Source: Allodiplogaster sudhausi (taxonomy: Eukaryota > Nematoda > Chromadorea > Rhabditida > Diplogasteridae). From it: a stretch of DNA of 64,000 nt. The position numbers and the translations under genes are program-made. The stretch covers positions 2,942,001 to 3,006,000 of the forward strand of contig CALZFC010000270.1 in assembly GCA_945643635.1 (NCBI GenBank), written 5' to 3'. The notes under the pieces were generated by a model that searched no databases, had not been told where the DNA came from, and worked only from the letters and a program-made list of their open reading frames with translations. This document shows positions 54,358 through 64,000 of the stretch, piece by piece. Each line of letters begins with the position of its first letter. The stretch's first letter is position 1.

Positions 54358-57293
54358 TCAAGAGGAGGACGATATAGCGACTGTAGACTTGATATTGGCA
54401 ATAGAGTTGAATAACTTGGCGGCGCGAATAAAAAAGGAATGAGAGCGAACATTCAATCGAGTAGTTGGGTAAGCAAGTTTAAAAGAAAGGCCTCGAGTTC
54501 TAGAATGACGGAAATGGAAGTGATGTGGGAATTTAACGCACAGTTTTCTATGACCAAAAATCAAGCGACGAGTCAGAGTGAAGTCAGAATCTTCACGACG
54601 TGCTCTAAGAGAGGGGAGGGAAAGGATGCGGTTCCTTTCCTCGCTGGGAGGGACGGTCAATGCAGTGCATCCGAAGCAACGACGGAAAATTATACGTATA
54701 AAGTAATTCTGGACTTTCTCTAAAACGCGGATATCTTTTAGCAATGAGGGAGAATAGACAGTTGTGCAATTTTCAAGAATCGAGCGGACATATATGGTAT
54801 AGGCAGATAAGAGGACCTTCTTATTATGAGAGCGAAGGGAACGAAGGATGACATAGGCCTTGGAGAGGGCAGAATTGGCTATTCTATTGCAATGCAGAGA
54901 AAACGACAAACGAGAGTCGATAGTGATTCCTAGATCGCGGATAGAATCGACGGAAGAGAGAGGAGTACCGTTGAGCGTGTAAGAGATGCGCGGATTATTT
55001 CTACCGATGTGTAAGACAGAGCACTTATTAGCTGCAAGGGGAAGCTGCCAAGTATCAGCCCAAAGAGAGACTATGTCAATAGCTGACTGGAGAGCCGGAT
55101 TTGTGTGAGAGGGAGGAAAAGATTTGAATATCTTAAGATCGTCAGCAAAGCAGCGAGAAATAGCGCCCTGAGCGGAGACAAGAGGGGGGAGGTCGGCAGT
55201 GTACAGGATGAAGAGGAGGGGGCCAATAACGGTGCCTTGTGGGATACCGCTTAATACAGGGCGGGGATTAGAAAGTGTCTTGCCAACACGAACTGAAAAA
55301 GTACGATTTGTTAGAAAATTGGCTATCCAATTAACTATAACGGGGGGAAAAGACATACATACGAGCTTATGGATTATCTTGGGATGACTGACCCTATCAA
55401 AGGCTTTGGCGTGGTCAAAGTAAACAACGTCAGTAGAATGGCCTAGATGTAAAGAATGGGACCAATGCTCTAGGGAATCTAGCAATTGAAATTCTATCGA
55501 ACGTTTGCGACGGAACCCATACTGTTCATCTGACAAAATTGAATTTTCATCACACCACAAAGATAATCTACGACAGATAAGTTTCTCAAAGAGTCTAGAA
55601 AACATACAAGTGATAGAGGCGGGTCTGTAATTAGCGGGATCCGAGAAAGGCGGTTTTTTCTTTATGGGGACTATGGAATGTTTCCAAGTACTAGGTACGG
55701 TTGCGGAGGCAAGTGAGAAGTTAAAAATATATTCTAGAGATTCACTAATTGGTATAGCAATATTCTTAATAAACATGATGTTGAAATGATCAGGAGTAAT
55801 ACAAGAACTATTAGACCAAATTTCGATAGCGCGGCACATTTCATGTATAGCAAAGATGAAATGGAAAGGTGAGCGGGTACTAGATGGTGGTAGAGGTGGA
55901 AGAGTGATATTATCAGCTGTGAAGGAACTAGAGAAAGTAAGCGAGAGAAGTTCGGCTTTATCTATGTCCGAGTAAGAGTCATTGCCAAGAGGGTCGGTGA
56001 GAGTGTCAACGCCTCTGGGCTTCGAGGAGGTCTTATTACGAATATAACGAAAGAATTGAGATGTGTTCTTAGATTCGACAATATGCTTTTCAACATTACG
56101 AGAGTACTTATCAACTGACTTATTGTAATGGTCATTTGCAATTCTAAATTTGTGATCGGAGGCAGGGGACTTGCTAGTAAGATATTGGAGCCAGAGGGAA
56201 TATCGAGTACGTTGCAAGCGAAGGATGAGGTCCGGGAGTTTATGACCGTTGATACTAACACGTTTGTAAGGAACAACGAGGGATTCAGTTGCCTGGAGAG
56301 CGGAGATAAGTTGAGAGTACATATCGTCTATAGAGGTGCACGTAGTGTGAGGTGACGGAAAATTGAAAGATAATAGAAACGAATTGGCCGAATCGTAATC
56401 ACATTTAGAATAATCTTTAACATAGGTGAAGCTGGGGAAATGGAAGGAAAGAGAGAGATCTGCTGTCACACTGCTATGATCAGATGAAGCGAAAGGAGGG
56501 CCTACAGAAACATTAGAAAGAAGATTGGGAGTGTTACAAAGAATGAGATCAAGAACATGAGAGTTACATGTAATAGAAGGGGTGAGTTGGGCGAAGAAAG
56601 CGGAGGACGTAAAATCTAAGAAGAGCTTTGATTGGGGAGGAGTACTGACGACCGCGGGGGGTGAGGGGAGGGACCAATAAAGGTCGGGGAAATTAAAGAC
56701 CCCAGAATGATCGTTGGATGTGCGCAGGTAGAGAGATCGCGCAGGGAGTTAACAAGGACAGAATTGCCTTCTGCAGCTGAAGAAGGGGCGCGGTATACTG
56801 TAATAAAGCGGATAAGACTGTCATTAAAACTGCAATCAACGGCAAGGAGATCAAAAGAGCCTGCGGTTGAGAGGGAAGAGACAATCTTACAAGAGATCGA
56901 GGAGTGGGCCAACAAAACAACACCGCCACCCTTGCGGCGAGGGCGATCGGTACGAAAGACATTATAGTTCGAGTTACCAGCTAATAAGAAAGAATCGGGA
57001 TATTTAGATGACAACCATGATTCGACAATAGCGATAATTCCAAAGGATCCATTTAAAGTGTTGCTTAATTCAGCGATCTTATTAACCATAGATAGGGCAT
57101 TAAAGAGTATGATCTTACAGACTTCAATGGGAGCCTTATAGTGGGGTGAATCATTGGGCTTGCGAACGTTGTTATTTAGTGGCGGTAAAGAGGAGGCCAT
57201 TGGTTGAAAGGGTGTTGAGGAGGGAGGAAGGCGTTGCGATGTCATTGATTGAACGGAGACGGAGATGGAGGGGGGACGGCATTGCGGTGCCAT
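54358..57293 (-). pseudogene. LINE ORF2: endonuclease and reverse transcriptase, one frameshift
   Basis: The N-terminal endonuclease (57,293-56,616) shows IIAIVESWLS, FRTDRPRRKGGGVVLL, FITVYRAPSS and HPTIILG. Near 56,690 a small indel shifts the frame where a D-F-N-F-P-like box should follow. The second frame continues to TAG/TAA at 54,358 and includes the RT: SIVPIKKKPPFSDPANYRP, DEQYGFRRKRS, VYFDHAKAFDRVSH, SGIPQGTVIGPLLF, the FADDLKIF catalytic box and the C-terminal helical part. By family it nicks the target and primes reverse transcription. Only the frameshift disables it visibly. Confidence 0.85.
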
Positions 57294-58306
57294 TGATTGA
57301 TAGATGGAGACATGGGGGCGACAGGGTCAAATCCTTGTGAGACACGAAGAGGGAGAGAGGAGAGACGCGGGATATTAATTGACGGTTTGCGATATCGAGA
57401 AGTGGCCGGAGGCCTTGGGCGAGGGGGAGGGTGGTTGGGGGAAGGTTGGAAGGGCGGCCGCGATTGGCCTGAGGATGAGAGCGAGAGGGACGGAAGAACT
57501 TGGAAATATCCAAGCGAGGACGAGGAGGGGATGGCTTGATGCCTCTTTGGGCCAGAGTGAGGGACGGGCGGACAGAGATGTGGAAGAAGTCGTCAGAGTG
57601 AGAGAGGCGGGGAGCCTTCTTGATCATCTCCTCCTGGGCGGCGGAGTTGGGGAGAACCACTTTCAACAAAGCGGTGCGGGAGCCGCGAGAGGGGAGTTGG
57701 GGAAACCGAAACTGGGACAACAGAGATGTCAAGGAAATCAAGCATTCGTGTAACGACATCATAGTAGTACAATACCCGTTGAGTGGAAGACCCGAATGCA
57801 TAGTCAACACCAGCCACCACAACAGAACGACGGCGCTCGGTTCTATCAGCCTTCTCCTCCTCCTCCGTCTCGAAGGAGGGGTTCCAGGCGGCCTCAAGGG
57901 TGGAAGGAGGAGGAGGGGGTGGGTTGGAAGGAGGGACGGGAGGGGTGCGGAGGCAGCCCCGCGAGAGGGAGAAAGAGAAGCAGACATATCGACATCAATA
58001 ATGGGATTAAGAGAAGAGGAAAAAGCATCAAAGATCGAAATGGGCTGCCTCCAGGGTGGTGATCCTTTTCTCCTTCTCGGCCACGAGAGTGGAGAGTGAC
58101 TTGATGTCGTCGTCCTTGGTTGAAAGGGCGACGACCAGGGCGTCGAGTTTCTGGGCCATCAGATGGATGAGTTCGTCCTCGCTTGTCTCGTCAACGGAAC
58201 CGCCGGCATCGCGAGTCCGCTTACGGCGATTCTGGAATCGATCAGCGAACGAGACCAGAGAAGAGATTGGCTTGGCAGAAGAGGAAGAATTGTCTTGACC
58301 AGACAT
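57172..58306 (-). pseudogene. LINE ORF1 nucleic-acid-binding protein, one frameshift
   Basis: ATG at 58,306 starts MSGQDNSSSSAKPISS, followed by a basic QNRRKRTRDA and a coiled coil (ELIHLMAQKLDALVVALSTK...). A frame change near 58,010 leads to 57,987-57,172, which includes TALLKVVLPNSAAQEEMIKK and DDFFHISVRPSLTLAQR. These are typical of the RRM-like core of CR1/Jockey ORF1 proteins, followed by a Pro/Arg-rich tail. It overlaps the start of ORF2 by about 120 bases. By family it coats LINE RNA. Confidence 0.7.
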
Positions 58307-58531
58307 AACTCAAAATTGGCCTAAGTAGATCACAATTTCCCCGGCCCAAGGGTTCAAGTAGAGATTGCCGATGAGAAGAGAGAGAGAGAGAAAGGAGACT
58401 CTTCTACGGATGAAGGTAACCTCAGAAGGTGCCTTTAGGAGACGTGAGAGGGCCTGAGGCACACAGGCGGTAGCATGAGCTGCAGCTATGTGGACCGGCA
58501 ACGGAGCAAAAAGTTGAGCGGCCGCACAGCA

Positions 58532-58725
58532 AGAGAGGGCAGCAGAGTATGAGAGAGGGCAGCAGAGTATGAGAGGGCAGCAGAGTATGAGAGGGCAGCA
58601 GAGTATGAGAGAGGGCAGCAGAGTATGAGAGGGCAGCAGAGTATGAGAGAGGGCAGCAGAGTATGAGAGAGGGCAGCAGAGTATGGAGAGGGCAGCAGAG
58701 TATGAGAGAGGGCAGCAGAGTATGA
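58532..58725. repeat. ~18-20-bp tandem repeat, about 10 copies, at the LINE 5' end
   Basis: The unit gagagggcagcagagtat (with occasional extra ga) repeats from 58,532 to 58,725 on the plus strand. Because it lies just upstream of LINE ORF1 it probably forms part of the LINE 5' UTR or promoter, as in monomer-repeat LINEs. A hydrophobic reading frame through it on the minus strand is an artefact. Confidence 0.75.
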
Positions 58726-58869
58726 AAAATGTTGGAGTTGGGTAGCAGTACCGCGTCCGTTTCTCACAGCCAGTTTTCGTCGCCTCTTCTTCTGCACCAT
58801 CGTAGCATTTTCATTCTTGTACTGGTCAATGCGTAGATTCTGCCCCTACGCGGACTTGCACTCGTTTTC

Positions 58870-60261
58870 CCACTTGGTTGCATGACGTAGTAGTCCTTCA
58901 GTCAACCCTTTCATACTCGCCTTTGTTGGAATATCCTGTAATTCGAACAATAAACAGCTAGCTTCAAAATAAAAATTTATTATATTTACGAAATGAATGC
59001 TATTTATGTTTGCTTTTTAAGACGAATTGGTGAACGATTAGACAACCTTGTTCTCTATTTCGCTTTAATAATAAGCATATTAGATTTCTGAAAGTACTTA
59101 CACGTAAAGAAGCAGAAGTATGATTCCTGGGGGCTGTTTGTCAGCGGCTCGTCCTGTAGAATTCTCAGCTCGACATTCCACTCGTTCGCGTCGTAGTCTT
59201 CAGTGACCTTCAGCCCATTCACGATTCCGACATACACACGGCAAACGTAGTCTAGAAGTGCTGAAAAAAGTTCATTTTTAAAAAATAAAAACGAAACTCA
59301 AGAAATAACATTTAAATGCTGGGTTTGTGGCCGATGCATGCCCGCAGAGCGCCTAGAAGTAAAGCTGCAGCTCCCTCCTTGGCATAAAAGCGAGAGCACA
59401 GGCTGCCCGCACAATTTGCTTTCCCATGACTGAGTTGTATGGCCGAACAAGGCCCTCTCTCTAAAATAAAATTGTACAGACCAAAATGTTTTTATTTTAA
59501 TGTAGGATCCTAACTTCTCGCTTTTATCAACGATAATTTAGATAATGTTTAAAATAAGAAAAATAATGTCTGATAATGCATTTCTGTTAATATAATACAT
59601 TTAATGCAAAACCAATATCACAACCTGAACAGAGCGCCATATGTTCTGCGTAAAGTGGAAGAAGCATCGTCGTATCGACACGGCAGGGTATACTGTACAT
59701 GCCGCAGATGAGATGGCCTTTTCAAAGTCTAAAAAAAGCTTACAACAAACTTATAAATAAAAAAAATCAGTGTCATAATCTTGATGAATAATTAGCAAAA
59801 TATGCAACAAACTGACTCCCCACAAGACTGGCGGAGAATGCACTCCAAGAGTTTGAAGAGACCGGAACACGTTCTCGTAGTCGCGAGTAGATTTTCCTTG
59901 AAGGAGGCAGAAGGCAGACGGCACAAAGTGTCTTCCGATCTGCAATTGAATAATTTTTTAAAAGAAAAAGTAAGATGAGTATGCTTCGCTTCGAATAAGT
60001 TTCTCTCTTTAAACTTCGCGATTTTTGAGAGATTTTAAACAACAACATAACATTTGAGTCTGTTCTTACTAACTATTTTGGAGTCACTAACCATCACACC
60101 AATGATAAAGCATTGTTTCCATGGATGTTGCGTGATCCGGAAGGTTCCATCAACAGCCCAAGCGTGAACGTCGTTCAGTCTTTGAAGACCTTCTTTTGTG
60201 GCGAAAATGAGGAAGCCGTTAGTGCTCGAGGTCGAAGAATTGTGTCGGCAGAATTGAAAAC
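58870..60261 (-). pseudogene. MULE-type transposase domain, multi-exon, decayed
   Basis: Minus-strand exons with plausible splice sites carry MULE transposase motifs in order. 60261-60092: NGFLIFATKEGLQRL and AWAVDGTFRITQHP (first catalytic Asp). ~59945-59800: HFVPSAFCLLQGKSTRDYENVF. 59728-59625: DFEKAISSAAC and RRCFFHFTQNIWRSVQ (second Asp). 59460-59353: GLVRPYNSV and CALAFMPRRELQLYF, then TAG. 59260-~59100: LLDYVCRVYVG, EWNVELRI, PLTNSPQES. A last exon near 58,935 ends WENECKSA. Phases fail between the second and third exons, and one exon ends in a stop, so the copy is probably dead. The FLYWCH or other DNA-binding end was not found. Confidence 0.7.
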
Positions 60262-61489
60262 CTGACAATATCATAATGAACTCAATTCAGCATATCGTTA
60301 AAGGAAGTATCCGGCGAAATGACGTACCTTAGCTAATACTCTACCCCTCCAGCACGATGTGTTGCTGCCATTGAACTTTTCAAATAGGCTTTTTTTGGCG
60401 CAAAAAAATTGACTCCCAAGGGGATATTCGTGTTTTTTTTTGGCATTTGTAGCTATTTGGCAATTTGCCAAGTTCTCCAGACAGAGCTGGGCGGAAAAAA
60501 ATGTGCTAAACTTCGTTCCGGGAAGTTATTGTTGCTGTTTGCCATGTTTTCTTATAAAATTTTACTACTTCGTTGCATGCAAAAAATGCCGTAACCTACT
60601 TTTAGAACGCTGTATGCTTCATGCTAGCCAAAATTTAACATAATTCCGACATGAAATTTTTTCTGATCGCAACGAAAGTCTAGTACTTTATTTCATTCAA
60701 ATGACGTTTTTGGTAAACTGTGTATAGTTATGCCTCTTAACGAGCACAGCGAAATGTTAATAAATGTCAACTTAGTGTTGACTTGACTTTTGTTGTTGTT
60801 GTTGCAGACAAACCCAAGCTTCTGTTCGGAAGATCTTCTGTGCGACGGCGACAACGTCACTCATCATCGACTTTGCTTCCAGTGATCAACAAAAGAAACT
60901 ACATTGGTTAGTAAATCGCTCGTTTTTTCTTTGTTAACTGTGCGATGGAACGTCTTTTGAAGTTGCTTGGCAGTTTTGACAACTTTTTATCACTTTGACC
61001 CAGCGTACATCAGTTGACCCATTTGAACGGTATACTATAGTTTGAATGTAAAATTACGTGAAAAGTAATATGCTGTGTGAGTTTGAAGACTTTTAGAGTA
61101 ATATGACCCATCGGACATTAGTTGACCCATTTGACCGGTATACTGTAGTTTTATGCAAATTTAAATAAAAGGAAGCATGCCGGGCAAGTTTAGAGACATT
61201 TGGAGCACTTTGACCCAGCAGACCCCCGTTGACATCTTTGACCGGTATACTGTAGTTGTACTCCTTGGTACTCCTTGCTCAAAGTCCTTGCTTCAATTAA
61301 GCCGGCCTCTCAAGCTCCTCCTTGTTGTTGTTGCAGGTCAGCTCGCACGTGCAGCGTCCCCCTTCTCTACCATCAATCGCTGCGCTCTCTTCTTCCTCCG
61401 CACCACTCCATCGCCCTCCTCCGCACGAGATGAACAGCGACAGCGGTCAGTAATTCGCGCGCGCTTTCCTGTCTGCTCAAGTTGTTGGG
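60262..61489. other. Spacer with three ~110-bp degenerate repeats
   Basis: No clear gene. Between about 60,965 and 61,260 three imperfect copies share a 'gagnnnttggag(c/t)a(c/a)ttgaccca' then 'gttgacccatttgaccggtatactgtagtt' pattern (copy ends near 61,046, 61,150 and 61,258). Two identical ttgttgttgttgcag acceptor-like ends (60,806 and 61,335) suggest non-coding leader exons of the gene that follows. Confidence 0.5.
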
Positions 61490-63664
61490 ATGGAGCGTAT
61501 TTTTGAAGTAGGAGTTGGTGACCTGGGGCTCGTTAGGTCTGGCTGTGAGGGATGTCTGAGGCAGTCTAAGAGAAGTAGGAAGTTACTTCGCGTGATTGCG
61601 GATTTAAATAGGAATGCTCGCATTTCTTCCACAAAGATTAAGAACCTAGAAGCCACTGTGCAGAGCCTTAGAAATAGTGTTCACGAGAAAGATGAGATTT
61701 TGAAGCAGATGAGAAAGAATCCTCCACCTCCGCCTCCTCATTCCGTGCGTGTGACGCAGTTTAGAAAGCCATCCAGCACACTCACGGCGTACCATCTTGC
61801 AAACCGTGTCAAAGAAGTGTCTCGGCACGTTGCATCCGACATAACCGCGCAGATTAGCGTTTCGCCCACCCCTGCCGCTGCAGCTGATTTCCTTGGGCGC
61901 GTCTCTCAAGAACTCGGAGTCCTTCCCGGAAGTTCTAGCGCGCCATGCGTTGCTTGGTCGCATGCAGAGCAGTTGCATTTCCTTAAGCAAAATTTTCTTA
62001 CGTGGAGGGAACTTTCCGCTGTCTGCGAATTGTTGCGCTCAAAAGGTATTCTAGTCTCATCGATGAATCGATAGCCGCGTCAGAGAAGAAGTTGGTAGCT
62101 GAAATAGGTAAGCTGTACTCTGTTGAGATGATGGAACTAGAAATTGGTAAGGTGAAGCAGACAGTTCCAGTTTGTCTTGCCCGGGATATTCCTGCTCTAC
62201 TAGAAAGGATTTCGCGCACTCTTTGCTAAGATTCTCTCAAGCAGCTGCCAAAAGAGTTTGAAGGAGAAGCCTGGTATGGTCTAAGTTTGGATTCTGGCGC
62301 CGGTATCTGCAAATTCACGATCACCCGCATAGATGCACTTCTCGCCAATTCTCCATATTCACACTTTGCTCTAGGCTATTTCTGTGCAGATGAGAACTAT
62401 CAGAACGTTCACAAGGCTTTCCGTTCTCTCTTTCTCGCGTGCTCGGCCATCACAGCCCGACAAGAATTTGGCATAACAAAGAGACTTAGATGGTTCTTGG
62501 CTGCTGATATTAAGGGAATGCGACTCTTGTGCGGACTGGCAGGGTGCAGCAGCAAGTCATTCTGCTACATGTGTGAGGCTAGGTGGGAAACGAATGGGGG
62601 TATTATCCGGGGTGAGTTGCGCACTTTAGAACGTTTGAAGCTCTACGCAGAAGGCCACGGCCACGTGTTAAGCCAGATTAAGGGAACCCCTTCGAAAAAG
62701 GATTTGGCTGAGCTCTCCCAACTGTCCAGCGCATCCTGCGGTGAGCCGGTGCACGATCTTGAACTAGACCACTTGGCGATTCCCTTCTTGCACATCACAC
62801 TTGGGCTAGGAGGTCATTTGCTCGAATTTGCCGAGTCCTGTTGGCTTTCGTGGTTACTGTGGGAAGCTGGGCACACCGACCAAGATGATGTCACTCATGT
62901 CAATGATTGGCCGAAGTTGTTGACATCTTTGGAGAAAAGACTTACAAGCGCAAAAAATGATCGTGAGCAGTATGAGAGAGATAAGAAGTACCTTGAAGCG
63001 TTGTCTCGCGTCCGTTCTCTGCACATTGATGGTGAATGTAACTGTTCCACTCCGGCAAAGAGCGAAAAGCGAAGACGCGTCCTTTCTGACTGTAAGGCAA
63101 TTTGGTGCTTGCTGAAGTGTTGTTCATTCGATGAATCTCTTTCGGTAGTGCTGCTCATCTTGCAATGTTCCCACATTGTCACTAATTGCAGTCCGACTCA
63201 TCAGCCTCGCCCACTCTTCCCTCACGAGATCAACACTCGCCAGATGTTAGTGTTTTAATTTTATAAAGCTAAAAAATGGTTTGGTACTTTAAACAAAGGA
63301 ATACCATGAAATATGTTATAGGACGAAGTCTCAGATGGAGCAGCTCGCGAATGAGCATCGCCATGCGGCGCGCTTGCTCGACAGAGAGGCTCTGCTCGCA
63401 CGCGAGCGAGTTAGTTATTTGTAGTATCAATATGATGCTAACGAATTGTGTACTTGAGATCAGCGCCGAGTCTCTCCACCTTACGTTCTCCGCCCAGCCT
63501 CGTTACTTCTATTAGGTTTACTTTATTTTTTTATTAAATTATTTTCTTATCTAAGGGAAAAAAAATATTCAGTATTAAGAGCTAGCGCCTGCCCATGCTC
63601 ACCCTCCACAACGACGAGGAGCTGAACAAGATCCATTCCGCTGGTGACATCTCCAGAGTGAAAG
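61490..63664 (+). pseudogene. Transposase-like coiled-coil protein, split by a frameshift and a stop, 3' partial
   Basis: ATG at 61,490 begins a ~180-residue part with a CxxC-like GCEGCLRQ, a Leu/Lys coiled coil (KIKNLEATVQSLRNSVHEKD) and a poly-Pro run. A frame change near 62,045 leads to a second coil that stops at TAA 62,227-62,229. The same frame then continues with DSGAGICKFTIT, YFCADENYQNV, FLAADIKGM, CGLAGCSSKSFCYMCEARW and LDHLAIPFLHITLGLGGHLL. Exons 63322-63409 and 63586-63664 continue in phase. Asp-bearing strands, a Cys pair before W and a 'P.LH...G..' block resemble metazoan transposon-derived proteins, but the family is not identified. It runs on past the last exon seen. Confidence 0.5.
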
Positions 63665-64000
63665 GTTGCCCCCCTCTTCATTCAACTTCCCCTCATCCCT
63701 TATCCGTTCTTTCTTGAATTGTTGTTAGACTGTAAAATTTTTGAAGTTTGTCTCTTTAGATTAGCTTGAATTTTGAAAATGGACTTAATTTAGAGATTTT
63801 GCTAAGATTTTTATATTGAATTTACATAATCTAATCGAGACCTAGTAGATTATGCTTTATTTTGCTAAAACAGAACGTAATAGAAACTAAGTACTTAAAC
63901 TTAATTTAGTCAGCGTATATTTGCTCATGAGATAATCTTGCTTGTGTTTTTCGTCAGGGTATGCATAATTTATTTACATCTTACGTCATTTAATTACGTG
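63665..64000. other. AT-rich sequence after the last exon, no feature seen
   Basis: It begins with a donor (gttgcc) after the exon ending at 63,664, then is AT-rich with no convincing exon up to the window end. It is probably intron of the transposase-like gene. Confidence 0.5.

Larger units (their letters stand above)
54252..58740 (-). mobile_element. Nearly complete CR1/Jockey-type LINE with two ORFs
   Basis: Read on the minus strand: 5' tandem repeats (58,725-58,532), ORF1 (58,306 to 57,172), ORF2 endonuclease plus RT (about 57,293 to 54,358), and a 3' end made of ataaagtataagtataag at 54,252. The tail repeats recur in truncated copies at 20,624 and 41,503, so the family is or was active. 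The insertion lies in the 3' LTR of the Gypsy-like element. One frameshift in the endonuclease and one in ORF1 make the copy inactive. Confidence 0.85.

Noticed and set aside
58486..58800. Hydrophobic repeat protein on the minus strand (YSAALSHTLLPS units)
   Set aside because: It is the translation of the ~18-20-bp tandem repeat at the LINE 5' end.
1..64000. CRISPR arrays, bacterial operons, rRNA or tRNA genes
   Set aside because: Nothing resembling spaced direct repeats, Shine-Dalgarno-led operons, rRNA or a cloverleaf was seen; the gene structure is eukaryotic. tRNAs could not be excluded without a covariance search.

Overview
The window is nuclear DNA of a nematode. The evidence is densely spliced genes with short introns and (t)tttcag-type acceptors, a nematode sperm-protein (MSP/SSP-type) domain inside a transposon, a nested 7TM receptor gene, and many GA/CT microsatellites and small DNA transposons. 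I cannot name the species.

Positions 12-40,808 (+) hold one very large gene, open at its 5' end. I could place 86 coding exons whose phases agree from end to end (9,513 nt, about 3,170 residues). It encodes a modular single-pass membrane protein: CUB half - CCP repeats - EGF - discoidin (F5/8C) - EGF - CCPs - second discoidin - HYR pair - CCP - unnamed linker - GCC2/GCC3 cysteine-rich - 14 tandem EGFs - pentraxin/LamG-like - HYR - CCP - linker - GCC2/GCC3 - EGF - EGF - transmembrane helix - about 160-residue cytoplasmic tail. The order recalls the insect apical protein Uninflatable (recollection of the family, not a search). One in-frame TAG lies at an exon end (8,896-8,898).

Two of its introns host antisense genes. 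A nine-exon four-helix membrane protein (366 aa) lies at 16,668-20,996, inside a 9.1 kb intron. A five-exon, 291 aa rhodopsin-like 7TM receptor lies at 26,345-27,718, inside a 2.4 kb intron. Other introns carry precise non-autonomous DNA transposons: a hAT-type MITE at 13,600-14,061 and a TA-flanked MITE at 31,698-32,135.

From 41.5 kb the window is a nest of mobile DNA. A 1.1 kb TIR element (41,974-43,089) carries a spliced MSP-domain gene. A ~0.48 kb tandem repeat (43.26-44.05 kb) is interrupted by an old Ty3/Gypsy-like LTR retroelement (44,046 to about 54,250). Its order is gag - envelope-like membrane glycoprotein - protease - RT - RNase H - integrase, with the envelope-like region unusually placed between gag and pol. 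Both LTRs are interrupted by LINEs. A nearly complete two-ORF CR1/Jockey-type LINE (-) occupies about 54,252-58,740. Next come a decayed MULE transposase (-, about 58.9-60.26 kb) and a split, transposase-like coiled-coil gene (+, 61.49 kb to past 63.66 kb).
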